NCBI RefSeq assembly: GCF_905220415.1
Contig: NC_059553.1
Location: 1,572,501-1,636,500, forward strand
Reading direction: 5' to 3'
DNA: 64,000 bases
Source of the DNA: Colias croceus
Taxonomy: Eukaryota; Arthropoda; Insecta; Lepidoptera; Pieridae
Shown here: positions 44,336 to 56,615 of the stretch, in pieces
How positions within the stretch are numbered: position 1 is the first letter of the stretch
How the letters are laid out: each line of letters begins with the position of its first letter
Translations under genes and position numbers: made by a program
The notes under the pieces: generated by a model
Seen by the model: the letters and a program-made list of their open reading frames with translations, nothing else
What the model was told of the DNA's origin: nothing
Database searches by the model: none

Positions 44336-45341
44336 AAAGAATATATTATAAGTATTTTCTGATATTCTTACATATTGTATATTTAAAGTACTCTATAAAT
44401 AAGATTTTATTTTACATTTTTATTACGTTAAATATGACAAATGATAATTAACAAATCAATATAAATAAAATAGGCCAGAAAATGTGATATTTTTGTGAAT
44501 AGCTAAGTGTGACAGGGACCGCATGATGGTTATTGCTAATGTTAGAGTGAGACGGCGTGTATATCAAGTAGTTTTATTTTTAAATATTTTATATTTTTAT
44601 AAAAATAATTGTACACATTTTCTACGATAACATTATAAGGAAAAGGCGTTGATAAGTTATATTAGCGCTCCAGAAGCGGCACGTCGAAATGTTGCTAATT
44701 AGCCTCATTTTACTCGTTAAAAAATTAACGTAGTTGGTACAATGTTAAAAAAATTATTCAGGAATTAGTAATTTTAAAAACATGGAGGTATTTATGAAGT
44801 GTATTAGTAAATCGATTGACTTTTTTTTTCGTAGGAATCGCAGGTTCGATTCCGTTCAAATTATTCATTTAATTAAAAAAATTATTGGAAATTTATTAAT
44901 GTTAAGTACTTGAAAATAATTTTTAATTTTAAAAAATGGGATAAGGATTAAGGAAAGTTGTGAATCTAGTTAATATTTTTACAGAAAATTGCATTATTAT
45001 TATATTGTTAAAGCGTGTTGGTGTTTTTTTTTTATAAATAGTATTTTTAAGTTTTCTTAACTTTTGACAAAAGGAATTTTATACGAAACAATATAAATGA
45101 ATTGTGATATATTTTGTATCGATATTATAATTAAATTATATATTTTTTATCCCTGGTGGATTTTATAGTCAAAATATTAGTGTAAGAAATATTATTATAT
45201 TTGTAAAGGTTATTTCTTTGACTTTGAATATGTTAATTTTTATACGAAATATATTTTTACAGCAAATTTGTTTGTTTTTATCATCCCCTCATTTATTCTT
45301 CCCAATTACCTACACGAACGTAGATAAAAAGCTTTATAACA
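44336..45341. other. Intergenic AT-rich stretch, 3' flank of Tysnd1
   Basis: An AATAAA-type signal lies near 44,464. A tRNA B-box-like GCAGGTTCGATTCCG near 44,840 has no tRNA around it. No gene is seen. Confidence 0.5.
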
Positions 45342-45554
45342 GTGCATTTACACCAAACGATCGAATGCTTATTCTAACTCACTATTATTCACTATGTAAA
45401 AATCTTTTAGTATAAACAGGCGTAGAGCATTATTTCGTTATTCGTGCGTTCGATAAGATTCTATGGAATGTTCTAATACTGAACAACACTGAATACGAGT
45501 TTTCGTTTTCACTAAAATATCACGAAAGAATGCTCTTGCTCTAGCTCTAGCTCA
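45342..45554. mobile_element. MITE, family 2
   Basis: GTGCATTTACACCAAACGAT at the left, AACAACACTGAATACGAG inside, and CTTGCTCTAGCTCTAGCTC at the right. Confidence 0.7.
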
Positions 45555-45877
45555 GAAAAATATACAGAAATTTTTCGATCAGAATTTTTTTCATTTACAG
45601 CTTCATACGTAGGCTCTATTTAATTTTATGTCTACAAACATGGTCTCCTTTTCAAAAGTTAGAATCACAGTGGAATCACAGAACAGGTGGTTAGAATAAA
45701 CCACTCCACGACTAAACCGTTAAAATATAATGAACTAGAAAAACCTTATTCTTCTTGCAGAGCCACATACAATGTCAATTTATTATCCTTCAAATGAGGG
45801 TTAAATCAAGGTTTAAATAATCACAGTTACAATAATTATTATTACGATTAAATTATAAAAATAAATAATAATAACAA

Positions 45878-48800
45878 ATGGCTCGTAAAGGACAGGTTTC
45901 GATTCAAGATACGGTGGAGACAAATGAAGATTTCGAAGCTTATTTACAATCTCATTTCCATCAATTGATATGTATGATTTTAAATATTGTTGGCAAAGAT
46001 AGCATGTCCTGTAGTAAGTCATCGATAGCAAATTTAGTTTCTTTGAGCGGTCCGCTCCCACATTGCCCGTAATACATAAAAGTACATTATACTCAGGAAT
46101 CACGTATCTTTGTATTCGTCTTATGTATCTTTAGATTTCGATTTAACGTATCCAATGGCTGAATAATGTTTCAAATCGGTCCAGTTCTTTCTGAGATTAC
46201 TAGCGCGTTCAAACAAACAAACTCTTTTTAGCTATTGAATAGCTTCTATCGCGGGCCTTGAGCGCGGGGACCGAATCGAGAAATTTCGTATCGAAAACAC
46301 CTCACGCTCCCCACTCCGACGGGCGGAGGTGTGGCTTGAAGGCATAGCATGCAATAGCTTTACCGCGGCAGACCCCGAGTGCCACACGTCGTTTTTTTAT
46401 TTATGTTATTAGTACCTATAAGTTCAAAAGTAAAGTCCTAATGCCCTAAATAATATGACATAAATCATCAATGATCAGATTCCTATCCTATTATACCATG
46501 AAAATATGTAATGTGATGTTATTTCGTCGATGCTATTGATCCTCAATCAATTTAGTTCCCTATAGCCTGTAGTTGCCAGTATGTGCTGTAGGTATACTTA
46601 CGTAAAATCAAGAATGACCTTTAAAACGCAAACATTTAATTATTCGATATAAATACTTCTAGAAGCACTTTTGAATCGTCATAACAACTTTAACATTTAC
46701 AATGGTTCAGAAAGCAGTTTCTACAGAAGAGATGGCAAGGATCTCTGTAGTCTTTAATATGGTGTTTTAGGATTTTATGATAAAGACATATTATTCCATG
46801 CAGGTATGGAAGTATATTCTGAGTTTTGTGGCTATTGCCTCGCCACAGGCAATGCTATCAGAAAAGGGAAGTTAGAAATAGGACAGGACAGGATTGCTAT
46901 GGTCAAGGTAAGATATCAAGGTAGGTAGAGATTGAGATGATTGAATGCTTATCATCTAAATTCTAAGCGATATAGAGACGAATTCACCGCTTGCTGATAA
47001 TGTCCCTGATGACCTATTTGACGCTTTTTGATATAAATTTTGAAACTGCTCCCTCAAACTTAGTAAGTTTTTATAGACTCTGAAAATTTAATTTATTTCC
47101 AGGCACTTGCAGATAATATTGATGCTCTAGCAAGGTTCAAGAATCGAAGTGAACCAGTATTCCTTTTTATCATGGTAATGTATTTAAAAATAGATACTAT
47201 TCACGCAATTCGAGCATCGTTTTCTATGTAAGTAAGAAATTTATTAAAAAATTTCTATTTCAGAAAGGGAAACTAACGCGTGCCATGTTTGGCGCGAACG
47301 GCATAGAGCTATGTCGCATCATGGAAGAAGAGTTAGGGTTCATGCAGAGAGAGAAAGATACCGGAGTGGAGAGGCATAAGCAGGAGATTCATGAGATGCT
47401 GCCTGAGGAAGCTGTATGTTTTTAAAATTAATACTGCTATGAAATTTAGGAGGCTCCCTTTCTTTGTCATATATAACATTATCCCTATGAATTCTTTGTA
47501 CAGTTTATGCATGTGCTTGTGATTGCTGTCGCGGTCCGCCTGACCGGACTGCCAATTTTTTTTCTCTTTTTTCATAATGTAATTCCCTATGATTCAATCT
47601 GTATTTAAAACGGAACGTAAGCACATAATCCCAATAATGTATATCTAACGGATCTGAAAAGAATAAAGAAAAGCTACAACAGAACTTCCTTTGGTATGTC
47701 CTGAATGCTAAAATCCTAAACTGGAGCGGTAAATAGGCTAAAATCAAAGAAGATTTGAAATTAGAAGAAGAAGCGCGCGAAAACACGGAACGGTTGCGTG
47801 TGCTGACGTTAGCTGCGCGCAAGAAGCGTGTCTGCGAGCGACTGGCAGCTCACGTCAGACGCATCAACTTCATCATGTTCTGGCCGCACTGCCACAAGGC
47901 GCACTATGATCTGTATGAGAAGTGGGATATGATTAGTATGTTGTTTATTTGTTTGTCTATCTTTAAACCTTAGATTTATAAGAGCCTAATAGGTACATCA
48001 AGGCACATAAGTAAATCATCACTATTAGTTTTTTTTTATCACCAACAACATGAGCATTATATTGTAGGTACTATTGTTTATAATAATTAATGACGTAAAA
48101 ATATATCAGCTTGATCTGTTTTACACGACCTACACGCTATACTATAAAATTGTACATGTTCTTTCAAGACAAGTAAGCAATCAATAATAGCAATCCAATC
48201 CTTTATTAAAATCTGTCTATTTCAAATAGACATACAAGTAGCAGCAAAGGAAACGTTCATAATAACAGAAGAGGGTGCTAAAGAGGCCCTCTACATGAGC
48301 GACGTGGAGCCCAACGAGGCTTGCCTGCATGCTCTCATGAATGGAGAAACCTTGGTTGTTGTGTTCAAGATGTTTGACACGGATAATAGGGACTTTGTTA
48401 GTATGTATTCTCCAATATTGGATAAATAAAGTCTTGTTTGATTTTAGTTTTATAAGCCAAAGTAGGACCGCTCTATATCACTAGCCTCCAAACTTTCTAC
48501 GTACATAAAAAATCATACCATAAAATAAAGCCCACGATGTGACGTACACACATGTGTGAAAGACAGACAAACAAACACACTTTCTAATTTGTAATAAAGA
48601 TTTTTTAATGTTTTCTTGAAAAATGATATGAAATAATGGAAACAAATCTATGTTTTTAACTTCTTGTTATTGACATATTATCCCAGAACTATTACGGCAC
48701 GCGCTCTATGAAGAGATCCCAATACCAAAAGAAGACGTGCCCCCTGAGAAGCAAGTGCCCCCGATACCGGCGTACGAAAGATATGCGAGTATCAGCAAGA

Positions 48801-51800
48801 CGGCCAGGGAAGTTCGCAGGGAGCGGTATGAGGCCAAAATGCAGAAATTGGTACTTCTATCTTACCTATATTACTGACAACTTTTGAATATTGAAATTAA
48901 ATAAACTCTAATATTTTTATAATACCTGCACCAAACATAGAGCCTAACGCAAATTTTTATATTAAATAAACTTCTGATTTTCTGTAAAACATAAACGTAT
49001 TTTTAATCTTCTAGATTAAATCTTTATTATTACAATATAAACAATACAAACAATACAATTACATTACAATTATAAACAATAGATTCAAACTCTCATTCAT
49101 TCATCAAAATAAAGAGAATTCTAATAAAGTCTAGTCTAGAGTCTAAATCTACAGTCATCCTCTAAAGTTTAGTATAAAGTCTGTTTAACTTAAAAGCGTG
49201 AAGAAAAAGAAGAGAGGGAGCGTCTAGCGGCAGAACAAGCACGACTGGCGCGGGAGGCGGAGGAGGAGCGGCAAAGAATTGAGAAGCAAAGACAGGAAGA
49301 AGAACGGATGGCTAGGATACAAGCTGGGGTATAAGTTATAAATTTATATATAGTTCATAAAATGCATATTAGGGCCTTGTGAAATGGTGTAAGTATATTT
49401 GATAAGTTGAGAGATTAAGATTATGTTTGCATAGACAAAATGCTCACATTAGAGAAGCGGTATATGTCGGCTGCGCGAAGCTAGAGAAGAAAACATGGAT
49501 TTTCAGGAAAAATTTAGCAAAAAGTTTTTGACGTAATTTGTATTTTTTACGTGATCAGTGTACGCAAAACTACAATTCCCTTCGCGCTTAGTATACCAAT
49601 AGTGGGACACCTGGGACACCCTGTATATAGAATATAAATATAGCTAATAATTTGAACATTCACTTAAAATTAGACATCTATACATTTTTAAATAGCTTTC
49701 TCAATGAATGTAGTTACCAGCGGATCCGGAGCCTCAGGAAACTGGAGAGGAAGTGGAAGTGGAAGAAACTGAAAAAGCAGAGACTGAGCAAGGAGACAAC
49801 GTAAGCGATCCCTATATTTTATAATACTAGCTGTGCTCCGCGGTTTTACCCGCAGTGCTCCGCTCCATTATATTTACAAGTTAAAATAAAAGTGTAACTA
49901 ATCCTTTCATACTACTCCCCTATAGTAGACTGTAGATAGATGTAAAATACATTTTTATTGAATTCATTCGAAGATAAACCAAGTGGCAAGTGGATACATA
50001 CCTAATACCTACTGTTTTATACACGTATATGAATCATTCTAAATCCTTACCAGTATTGTTTTACGATTTCAATAGACTATATCAATTGATTCTTGACATT
50101 TCTTTAATTTTTTAAAGCCCGAAGAAGAAGAGAAAGTAGAAGAGGAAGAGGAGTTCCACTCTGACGTATCTGTAGATGGAGAGGAGTACATCCCTCCGGG
50201 AGGTCTGTTCGTGCCTGGGCTCTACTCGCCGCCCAACGATCTGGCTAAAGCTAACGGTCTAGCTTACTTCTATCCAAAGGTAAGTTACAATGAATTAGAA
50301 TATAATCTATTGTTGAGGCTGATAACGTAAGGCCTTTGTCGATTATTAACTATTGAATCAAGTGCCGTCAAATATATCATGATTAGCATCCCTACTACAT
50401 TAATACATTTATCTTATTTCTGAAAACATAATTACCCGGTTATATTGAACTGGTCTAAACATTATGTTTTTCTTCTTAGGTCTATGATAGCAAATCTTAT
50501 TCCACGTATAGCATATGCATCTTGCTGTTTTAAATTATTCTTACTTGTTAATAGTGTGTTTATGAAATATGTATCGAAGGTCTTAATGAATTTTTGCAAT
50601 AATATTTCAACAGATTGTATCAGAATTAGCCACAATCGAGTCGGAGTTCCTCCCTCCGCACGTGCTAGTGATGTTCTCTATCGATAAACGGCAAGACGTT
50701 AAGGAGATAATGGATCAGTATCCAGAGGACATCCTTAATGTAAGAATATCCCTAATATTAATGGATGAAGTAACATTCACAATATTAGCTGTGTCAAGAT
50801 TTTATTTTATTCACTACCGTATTCTGTTTCACAAGAATATATTATTAATTTAACGAAAAAAAAATTTTTTAGTATGGTATCTTCATTGGCGACGACCCCT
50901 ACTCCGCAGAGCACTTAGCATACACGATCAAGCAGTATAACAAGATGGAGAGAGTGAGGAAACAGTAAGTTATTTAATAGATACCTAATTAATAATACAT
51001 AATTTAGAAAGACGCAGGTGCGAATCCTCATCATCGAATTTTTTGTATACTTAAAAAATACATTATTTACACATTAACTACCTACATATTTTATTTTATT
51101 ACATACTAGCTTTCCACCCGCGGCATCGCCCGCGCAGTCAAAGAAAAACCCGCATAGTGCCCGTTCCCGTGGGATTTCCGGGATAAAACCTGTCCTATGT
51201 CCTTTCTCGGGTATCAAAATATATCTGTAACAAATTTCATGCAAATTGGTTCAGTAGTTAAGACGTGATTAAGTAACAGACTGACAGACAGAGTTACTTT
51301 CGCATTTATAATATTAGTATGGATTTTGAGCTTACGGCATTTAAATATTATGAGATCTCGATAAAAAGCGTTACCTATGTTTCTATTATATACCTATTTT
51401 AATCGATATGCCTACTGTTATTTATGGTACTCCGTCGGCTCTACCTTCTAGCTAGCATGATCTTTTCAACATGTGTTGTCAACTCTGCAACACGCAGTGC
51501 TGGTAGCAACTGTGCAACATGTGCACAACTTTGTTCATATAACACTTATTACAGACATTTAAAGCAATGAATGTTTTTATGTTTAACCACCAGCAAAGAC
51601 CGTCTGGCTATAATGGTGTCCCGCAAGCGAAGTCTGGCACTACTGCAGCTAGCTGGTCTGAATCCGTGCTACATCTCCTCTGACGTGGCGTCTGGCGAGA
51701 AGGAGTGCCTCACCATGTTCCCGGTTGGCTACGGGGATGATTACTTCGAGGAGGAAAGCGTTCAGGAGGAGGAGGTTACGGTTAGTGTTTAGTTTCCATG

Positions 51801-52177
51801 AATTTTAAATTGAATGATTTTAAATGAAATGAAATAAGTGGGATATTTTGTATCGTACGTACGATTTCGTAATTTTTGACACGTAGGTTGGCGACGTAGC
51901 TTTCCTCATAAATTTTGTAATTATTTTCAGGAAGTGGTCGCAGTAACGGAACCTGTGGAATCTGCTGAAGTAAGTGAAATTTATTTACAGATACTATTGT
52001 TAATAAAAACAATTTTATTTTTATTTGTTAAGTTTTTAACGACTAACTAATTATTGTTTGGTTCTAAATATACATATATTTTATTCCAAAAATATTTTTA
52101 TGATGGGTTATATTTCGCAGCCTGATGTCACAGAAGAAGCAAAAGGCGATGAAGACGAGGATGAAGATGAAGATTAA
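45878..52177 (+). CDS. Thioredoxin-domain protein, DUF4746-like (15 exons)
   Basis: Exons: 45878-45971, 46804-46907, 47103-47174, 47264-47413, 47737-47935, 48230-48400, 48687-48850, 49197-49328, 49714-49800, 50118-50279, 50614-50739, 50873-50964, 51594-51780, 51931-51969, 52121-52177 (1836 nt, 611 residues; every phase agrees). The N-terminal thioredoxin fold (residues about 5-125) has the active site CGYC (40-43, after MEVYSEF) instead of CGPC, and the cis-Pro in SEPVFLF (Pro84). The middle part (MSDVEPNEACLHALM) recalls the thioredoxin/NDK axonemal proteins (TXNDC3/6) and the fly thioredoxin-DUF4746 proteins. Residues 319-362 form a charged coiled coil (EEKEERERLAAEQARLARE). Acidic stretches follow, with a Glu/Asp tail ending DEDEDED. 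A sperm or ciliary role is inferred from the family. AATAAA is at 52194. The start is the only ATG giving the Trx strand. Confidence 0.88.
46176..46222 (-). mobile_element. Helitron family C fragment
   Basis: TCGGTCCAGTTCTTTCTGAG and TAGCGCGTTCAAACAAACAA are the inverted family C body. It is truncated by repeat R on its right. Confidence 0.55.
46226..46400 (-). repeat. Dispersed repeat R (CTATTGCATAGC family)
   Basis: TTCTATCGCGGGCCTTGAGC, GGGACCGAATCGAGAAATTT and CAATAGCTTTACCGCGGCAG, ending GAGTGCCACACGTCG. It is colinear with 22738-22930. It lies in intron 1 of the thioredoxin gene. Confidence 0.7.
49827..49870 (-). mobile_element. Helitron family C 3'-end fragment next to a splice donor
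   Basis: CTAG, CTGTGCTCCGCGGTTTTACC and CGCAGTGCTCCGCTCC is the inverted 3' terminus of family C. It starts 26 nt after the donor of exon 9 (49801) of the thioredoxin gene. The rest of the element is missing. Confidence 0.65.
51106..51323 (-). mobile_element. Non-autonomous Helitron, family A
   Basis: Plus-strand view: CTAG, TTTCCACCCGCGGCATCGCC and AACCCGCATAGTGCCCGTTC, ending TTATAATATTAGTATGGA. It lies mid-intron between exons 12 and 13 of the thioredoxin gene, antisense. Confidence 0.8.
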
Positions 52178-52517
52178 CCTTTTACTAAATATAAATAAAT
52201 TACTTATTTAATTTATTTACGTTTATTTATTTCCCCGTTTATGCATTAAGATATCTAATAAACAACCTAGATACCTTCCACGATAATTCAACTTTATCAA
52301 AGATGAAACTACTCTATAATATTATAATGATGTATTCTTGTGTTTAATTTTGCGTACGATGTTAATTGAAATTAGACTTGACGGATTTAAAAGCGATTTA
52401 TTCAAAATATTAATTTGGGGTTTCACCGTAGGTACAATAATTGAACCATTGCTACTCGTGTATTGAATAAATCTCGTTAATTTATTTCGTAGACTATAAT
52501 TCTAAATATTGTAGAAG

Positions 52518-54346
52518 TCATCCATTGAGTAACTCCATAAAGTCTATCTTCTCTTGCGGTTCGCACGGCGAAGCGGGGGTGTTCGAGCAAGCGTCTTGGC
52601 AACTCGCCTTGTATCTGAAGTTATTTTCATTACCTCCGCACCCACTGTAGAAGAACATTTGACAAACCTGCGTTTGGGGGTTGAAAGCCCATCTGAAATG
52701 AGAACATTTGAAATAGTAGTATAAATTTATAAAGAATAGAAAAATTCACGAGGCGGGACTCGAACCCGCAATGCTTTCACGCCAATCCGGGGCGGATTCT
52801 TGACCAACTAATCCACTCGTGACCGTGATAGAATGAAAGTAGAGAAGTTGTAGATCTATGTTGAAATGTAGACCTTTTAAGAAATTTTTAGCGCTTTCAA
52901 TCATATTTCACCTTTTCAGCATCTTTTCTTGTTTTCACGGCAATAACTATAAGTTAACAGAGGTGACTAAATAGTTTATGCCTAAATTGGTAATATGTGC
53001 TTCAGGTTCAGCTGTTTAAACCAGCCTTTCCCAATCTTTTCCAAAGGCGGACTCCTAGCGCCACCTTACCATGATCCGCGGACCCCTATGGCTACCTTAA
53101 CATGAAAAAACTTATTCGCAGTACTCAATATTATTCGTCAATACGGTAATATATATTATTTTACAAATTGAGTAAACTATTGCATTGCTTTTGTATGAAG
53201 TAGCTTAGCCACTCGTCACTTGACAGATTATACCATTTACCAAGTCCGGCCGCTCGGATATGCTCGCCCAGGGATCCGCGGACCTTAGCTTGGGATAGGC
53301 TGGTTTAAACGTAATAAACATACCCACCCACAGTGTGTTACTAGTATGCATAAAATGCATTTTTATTTTCTAGTATTAAATTTTATGTGTATGTAAGTAA
53401 TAGGTAAATATAATAAATTATGCGTATTGGTACATGATTTATATTTATTTTTAATATTATTTATTTCCATCGCTTCACTGAGCATTGTCATGGTCACAAA
53501 GAACGAGTAAATAATAAAATGAACTAGTTCCAATCGCCGGCTTCGCTTGCTTAGATAAATATATCTCTTATTTATGAAATAATCTTTTATTTGAATACAG
53601 TTCAAGTAGATCGATTTAGTAGTTATATAGGTTGTTAATACACAATATGTATTAACTACATACATAGGTATCTACAGTTTAACTTTGTTAGTTACCTACG
53701 TCTAATTTTCTCTTTATGGAACTCATACCTGACATATTTACGATCACAAGTACCAAAAGCTGGGAATTGAAAGCAAAAGTATGGTCTGCCATAGTTCCCA
53801 GCTATGTATGCCCAGGGTGGAGGAGCATTACCGGGCGAACCTGGTCCATAACCTGTAAAAATATAATTATTTATCACTAGTATCACTGAGTGAATGAGAT
53901 TCGATTTTGTTTATTTTTTATAGCGATATAATCCCTGAAAAACACAATTGAAGTATTTTTGATAAAATGGTATAAGTACGAAAGATCAAAATTTGATCAA
54001 AATTACACAACCGTTCGAACACGGCATGGGCTCTCTTCAATCACAAAAACGATACTCAAATACCTTGCCACTCCTTCGGAAACCCTTTGCCATGACTCTG
54101 CGACATAAAGTTGTTCCAGCTTGCGTCGGCGTCATCAAAAGTCTTGTTGCCTTGCGTTACATTCTTATAATATTTGATATAATTCTTCCAACTTTTGCCG
54201 TCCGTATCAGGCACTCCCCATCCTGTTAGATTGCCCAAAAACTGCGTGTCGTTTGGCCCATGCCCCACGGTTGTTTCTTCGCCTTCAGGGGTCGTCCCAC
54301 AGCACAAGCAATCTCCTAACAAACAGAGTATAATCGCCAACTTCAT
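52518..54346 (-). CDS. Secreted single-Kunitz-domain protein (3 exons)
   Basis: Exons on the minus strand: 54346-54064, 53852-53729, 52692-52518 (582 nt, 193 residues plus stop; phases 1 and 2 match). A signal peptide MKLAIILCLLGDCLCC opens the protein. Residues about 20-94 form an unfamiliar region with four N-glycosylation sequons (NDT, NLT, NVT, NKT) and GWGVPDTDGKSWKNY. A Pro/Gly linker follows. A complete Kunitz domain spans 121-171 with cysteines at 121, 130, 146, 154, 167, 171, exactly the BPTI spacing, and carries RPYFC, FFYSGCGGNENNF and CQDAC. The P1 residue after Cys130 is Asp131 rather than Lys or Arg, so trypsin inhibition is unlikely. A short tail ends FMELLNG. It is probably an extracellular inhibitor-like or binding protein. 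Confidence 0.88.
52747..52822 (-). tRNA. tRNA-like pseudogene or SINE head
   Basis: On the minus strand CACGAGTGGATTAGTTGG to GCGGGTTCGAGTCCCGC and CTCGTG gives an acceptor-like stem and a good T-arm. However, the anticodon arm (AATCC/GGATT) closes on a 5-nt loop. That is not a valid tRNA, so it is tRNA-derived but non-functional. It is in the last intron of the Kunitz gene. Confidence 0.45.
53022..53302. mobile_element. hAT-type MITE
   Basis: The termini CAGCCTTTCCCAA and TTGGGATAGGCTG are flanked by a perfect 8-bp duplication GTTTAAAC (53014-53021 and 53303-53310). The interior has inverted GATCCGCGGACC motifs. CAG..CTG ends with an 8-bp duplication indicate hAT. It is in the last intron of the Kunitz gene. 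Confidence 0.85.
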
Positions 54347-54467
54347 AATTAATACTGGTAACTCGTTTCGTTTTTAATTACTCTCGTATTTCACACCTTA
54401 GTAATTAATCTGTATCGATACATTGTACGTTGTACGTTTGTTTATGAAAAAATAAAGTTTTTGTATG

Positions 54468-54515
54468 TCATCATCATAATATTCATATTCATCATCATCG
54501 TCATCATCATAATAT
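54468..54515. repeat. (ATC)n imperfect trinucleotide repeat
   Basis: Repeated CATCAT/ATATTCATCATCATCG units upstream of the Kunitz gene. Confidence 0.8.
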
Positions 54516-55790
54516 CAGGCAGTATGTTTGTGTGGCAGTGGAAACACTGCTTCAAATTGCCTATCAAATGCAGTTTTGCATAATGTATTGTAGAATTGTG
54601 ATTTGTGTGCCTTGTCATGACGTTTTCTTCTATGCTATTTCGTCTTTCTTCACCGATTGAGTGGTGATCCAAATTATTTTTTGCATGCACGAGTTTCCTG
54701 CAACTCCTTTTTTGTTGACGTAGGAGGGTTTTGTTCTAACACAATTTCTTATACATGTATTTCTACCTACAAGAATACATTATATTATGGTTTATATTAA
54801 TTTAACTCGTGATCGTAATCAAGCACCTTTTAAGTTGCCATTAAATATAGGACAACCGTCTACTTTCCTTACCTAACTACACATCTATAGATCAGTATTT
54901 AGAGTCCTCTGAGGTTTTTTTATTACGAACCGAATATTAAGCACAGTAGGAAATGTGGCGCCGCAGAATTCAACTTGTATAAAAATAATATTGAGATGAC
55001 AAACAATTACACAAGGGAATGCGTAATAAATTCACAATAATTGAAACAAATTGCACTTATTTTTTAGAACAAAAAAATGTCATGCTATTTTCACATGGGA
55101 ATGTCTCGATACACTATATTATTACATGTTAATAAGAAAATGATTTTTTTCTAGTTTAACTCTTACTCGAATTACGTGTTTATAAGGTAGATACTAATCG
55201 TTTTTGGTTTTGATTGAATTTAAACAGGGATTTTACAATATGTTGCATCCGTCCACGAAGAGGTTTCAGATATAAGGACGTACCTACCTACATATAGTAA
55301 GACAAAAAGTTTAAACGAGGTGGAAATAAAAGCAGCCGAAGTCTGGAGACTGAAATACTTTAAAGTTTAAATTTTCAAAATGACTATGACTGCGCTACAA
55401 GCTGCGAAATTATAAATCACATGTCCTTATTTCTAACTCCAATAGGGAAATATCGAACATATTGGCACATCTTATTATCTCGTATCCATACCCCACTTCA
55501 CAGAAACACTGGCTTTATATATAACCAGCATGAAAATATAATCTGAAGCCTGTATCTTCTTCTTACCCTTTCCATTCCATACCTACTCCCGTCGTCAATG
55601 CCTTTCTTTCTATCCTCTACCCATAAAAAAACGGGTAGTATATACGCAAAGGCCCTAATTCCTAAATGGTAACCTCCACCGCCCATGGTGGATTGCCACC
55701 AACTCTATTGCCCGCTCTATATTATAACATAAAAAATAATAAATATAGGTAATATTACACCGTACAGATATGCCGTTTTCTGCGACATAT
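54516..55790. other. Intergenic region between divergent Kunitz and CHH/ITP genes
   Basis: It has no domain-bearing frame. It should contain the promoter of the neurohormone gene, whose untranslated first exon I could not place. Confidence 0.5.
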
Positions 55791-55810
55791 TTTCAGGATC
55801 AACTTTGAAT

Positions 55811-56615
55811 ATGCTATACAATGGTCTTCACAAATCTAAGACGTATTTTATGGCTATGGGTGTGTTCCTGGTGGTGATCGTGGCTGTATTCGCAGACTTT
55901 CAATCTTCCTTCATAAATCTGAAGTGTAAGGGGGTCTTCGATACTTCCATATTCGCTCGTCTAGACCGTATGTGTGACGACTGTTATCATGTTTATAATG
56001 ATGCACAGGTTTTCGTTTTGTGCAGGTATGTTTGACAATACTGTCGTATTATTATCTAATAACTTCTTCTTCTTTGTTTATGGCCCCACCCAAAAATGCT
56101 TAAATGGGAATTCGCCAATGTCCAGTGTAAAACTGAAACCTAATGGTCTAAGATATTGACGGTGAATTCATCACTGTTACAAATATGTTATAAAATTTAT
56201 AGATACGCTTCAGAATACCAAAGTCAGGTAATTGCCCGACTCGTAGGTGTGCTCAGTCGAATTCGTGAGAGCATGGCTTATAAACGGCCGTTGCCGTTTT
56301 AAAATACAATAATAATTTAGTTGGTGTTAATCCTGTATATCTTTTTGATACGTCAATTGCTCTTAATTTGGTATTTTCATAGATAGGTAGATAACTAGTT
56401 AAAAAATTATAAGTAATTAAAATATATCAAACATGTTTTTAAGGGAGTGATCAGGGTCATAAGGATGAACTATCATTATAATAATATATTTTTTTTATTA
56501 TTTTAGGTCAAAATGCTTTACTACAGCGAATTTTACAGCATGTCTGGAAGTATTACGTTATTTAGACCAAAAGGAAGAATTTGAAAATAAGATTGACTAT
56601 GTCGCTGGTCGATAG
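55811..56615 (+). CDS. CHH/ITP-family neurohormone precursor (2 coding exons)
   Basis: Exons 55811-56025 and 56507-56615 (324 nt, 107 residues plus stop; phase 2 matches). A TTTTCAG acceptor 14 bases upstream of the ATG implies an untranslated first exon. The signal segment ends about AVFA (residue 28). The mature hormone probably starts at Ser33 (SFINLKC). Six cysteines at 39, 55, 58, 71, 75, 84 have exactly the spacing of the crustacean hyperglycaemic hormone / insect ion transport peptide family. The core KGVFDTSIFARLDRMCDDC is diagnostic. It ends VAGR, so a C-terminal Gly could be amidated after Arg removal, giving a peptide of about 73 residues. There is no dibasic site before the hormone, unlike classical ITP precursors. 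I cannot tell whether it is ITP itself or a divergent paralogue. Expected to be secreted from neurosecretory cells and to act on ion and water balance. Confidence 0.9.

Noticed and set aside
44834..44862. tRNA B-box-like GCAGGTTCGATTCCG
   Set aside because: No matching acceptor, D-arm or anticodon arm nearby; too short to be more than a fragment.
46702..46770. Upstream ATG frame (MVQKAVSTEEMARIS) as a start of the thioredoxin gene
   Set aside because: It ends in a stop before exon 2 and lies in intron 1. The start at 45878 gives a correct thioredoxin strand and phase.
49719..49800. Acceptor CCAG before 49721 for exon 9 of the thioredoxin gene
   Set aside because: It would shift into a basic frame. 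The TAG acceptor at 49713 keeps the frame and the acidic sequence seen on both sides.
56205..56310. Possible alternative exon in the CHH/ITP intron (as in ITP-long forms)
   Set aside because: The frame lacks the expected cysteines and the Cys-Phe-Thr motif, and no good splice pair bounds it.
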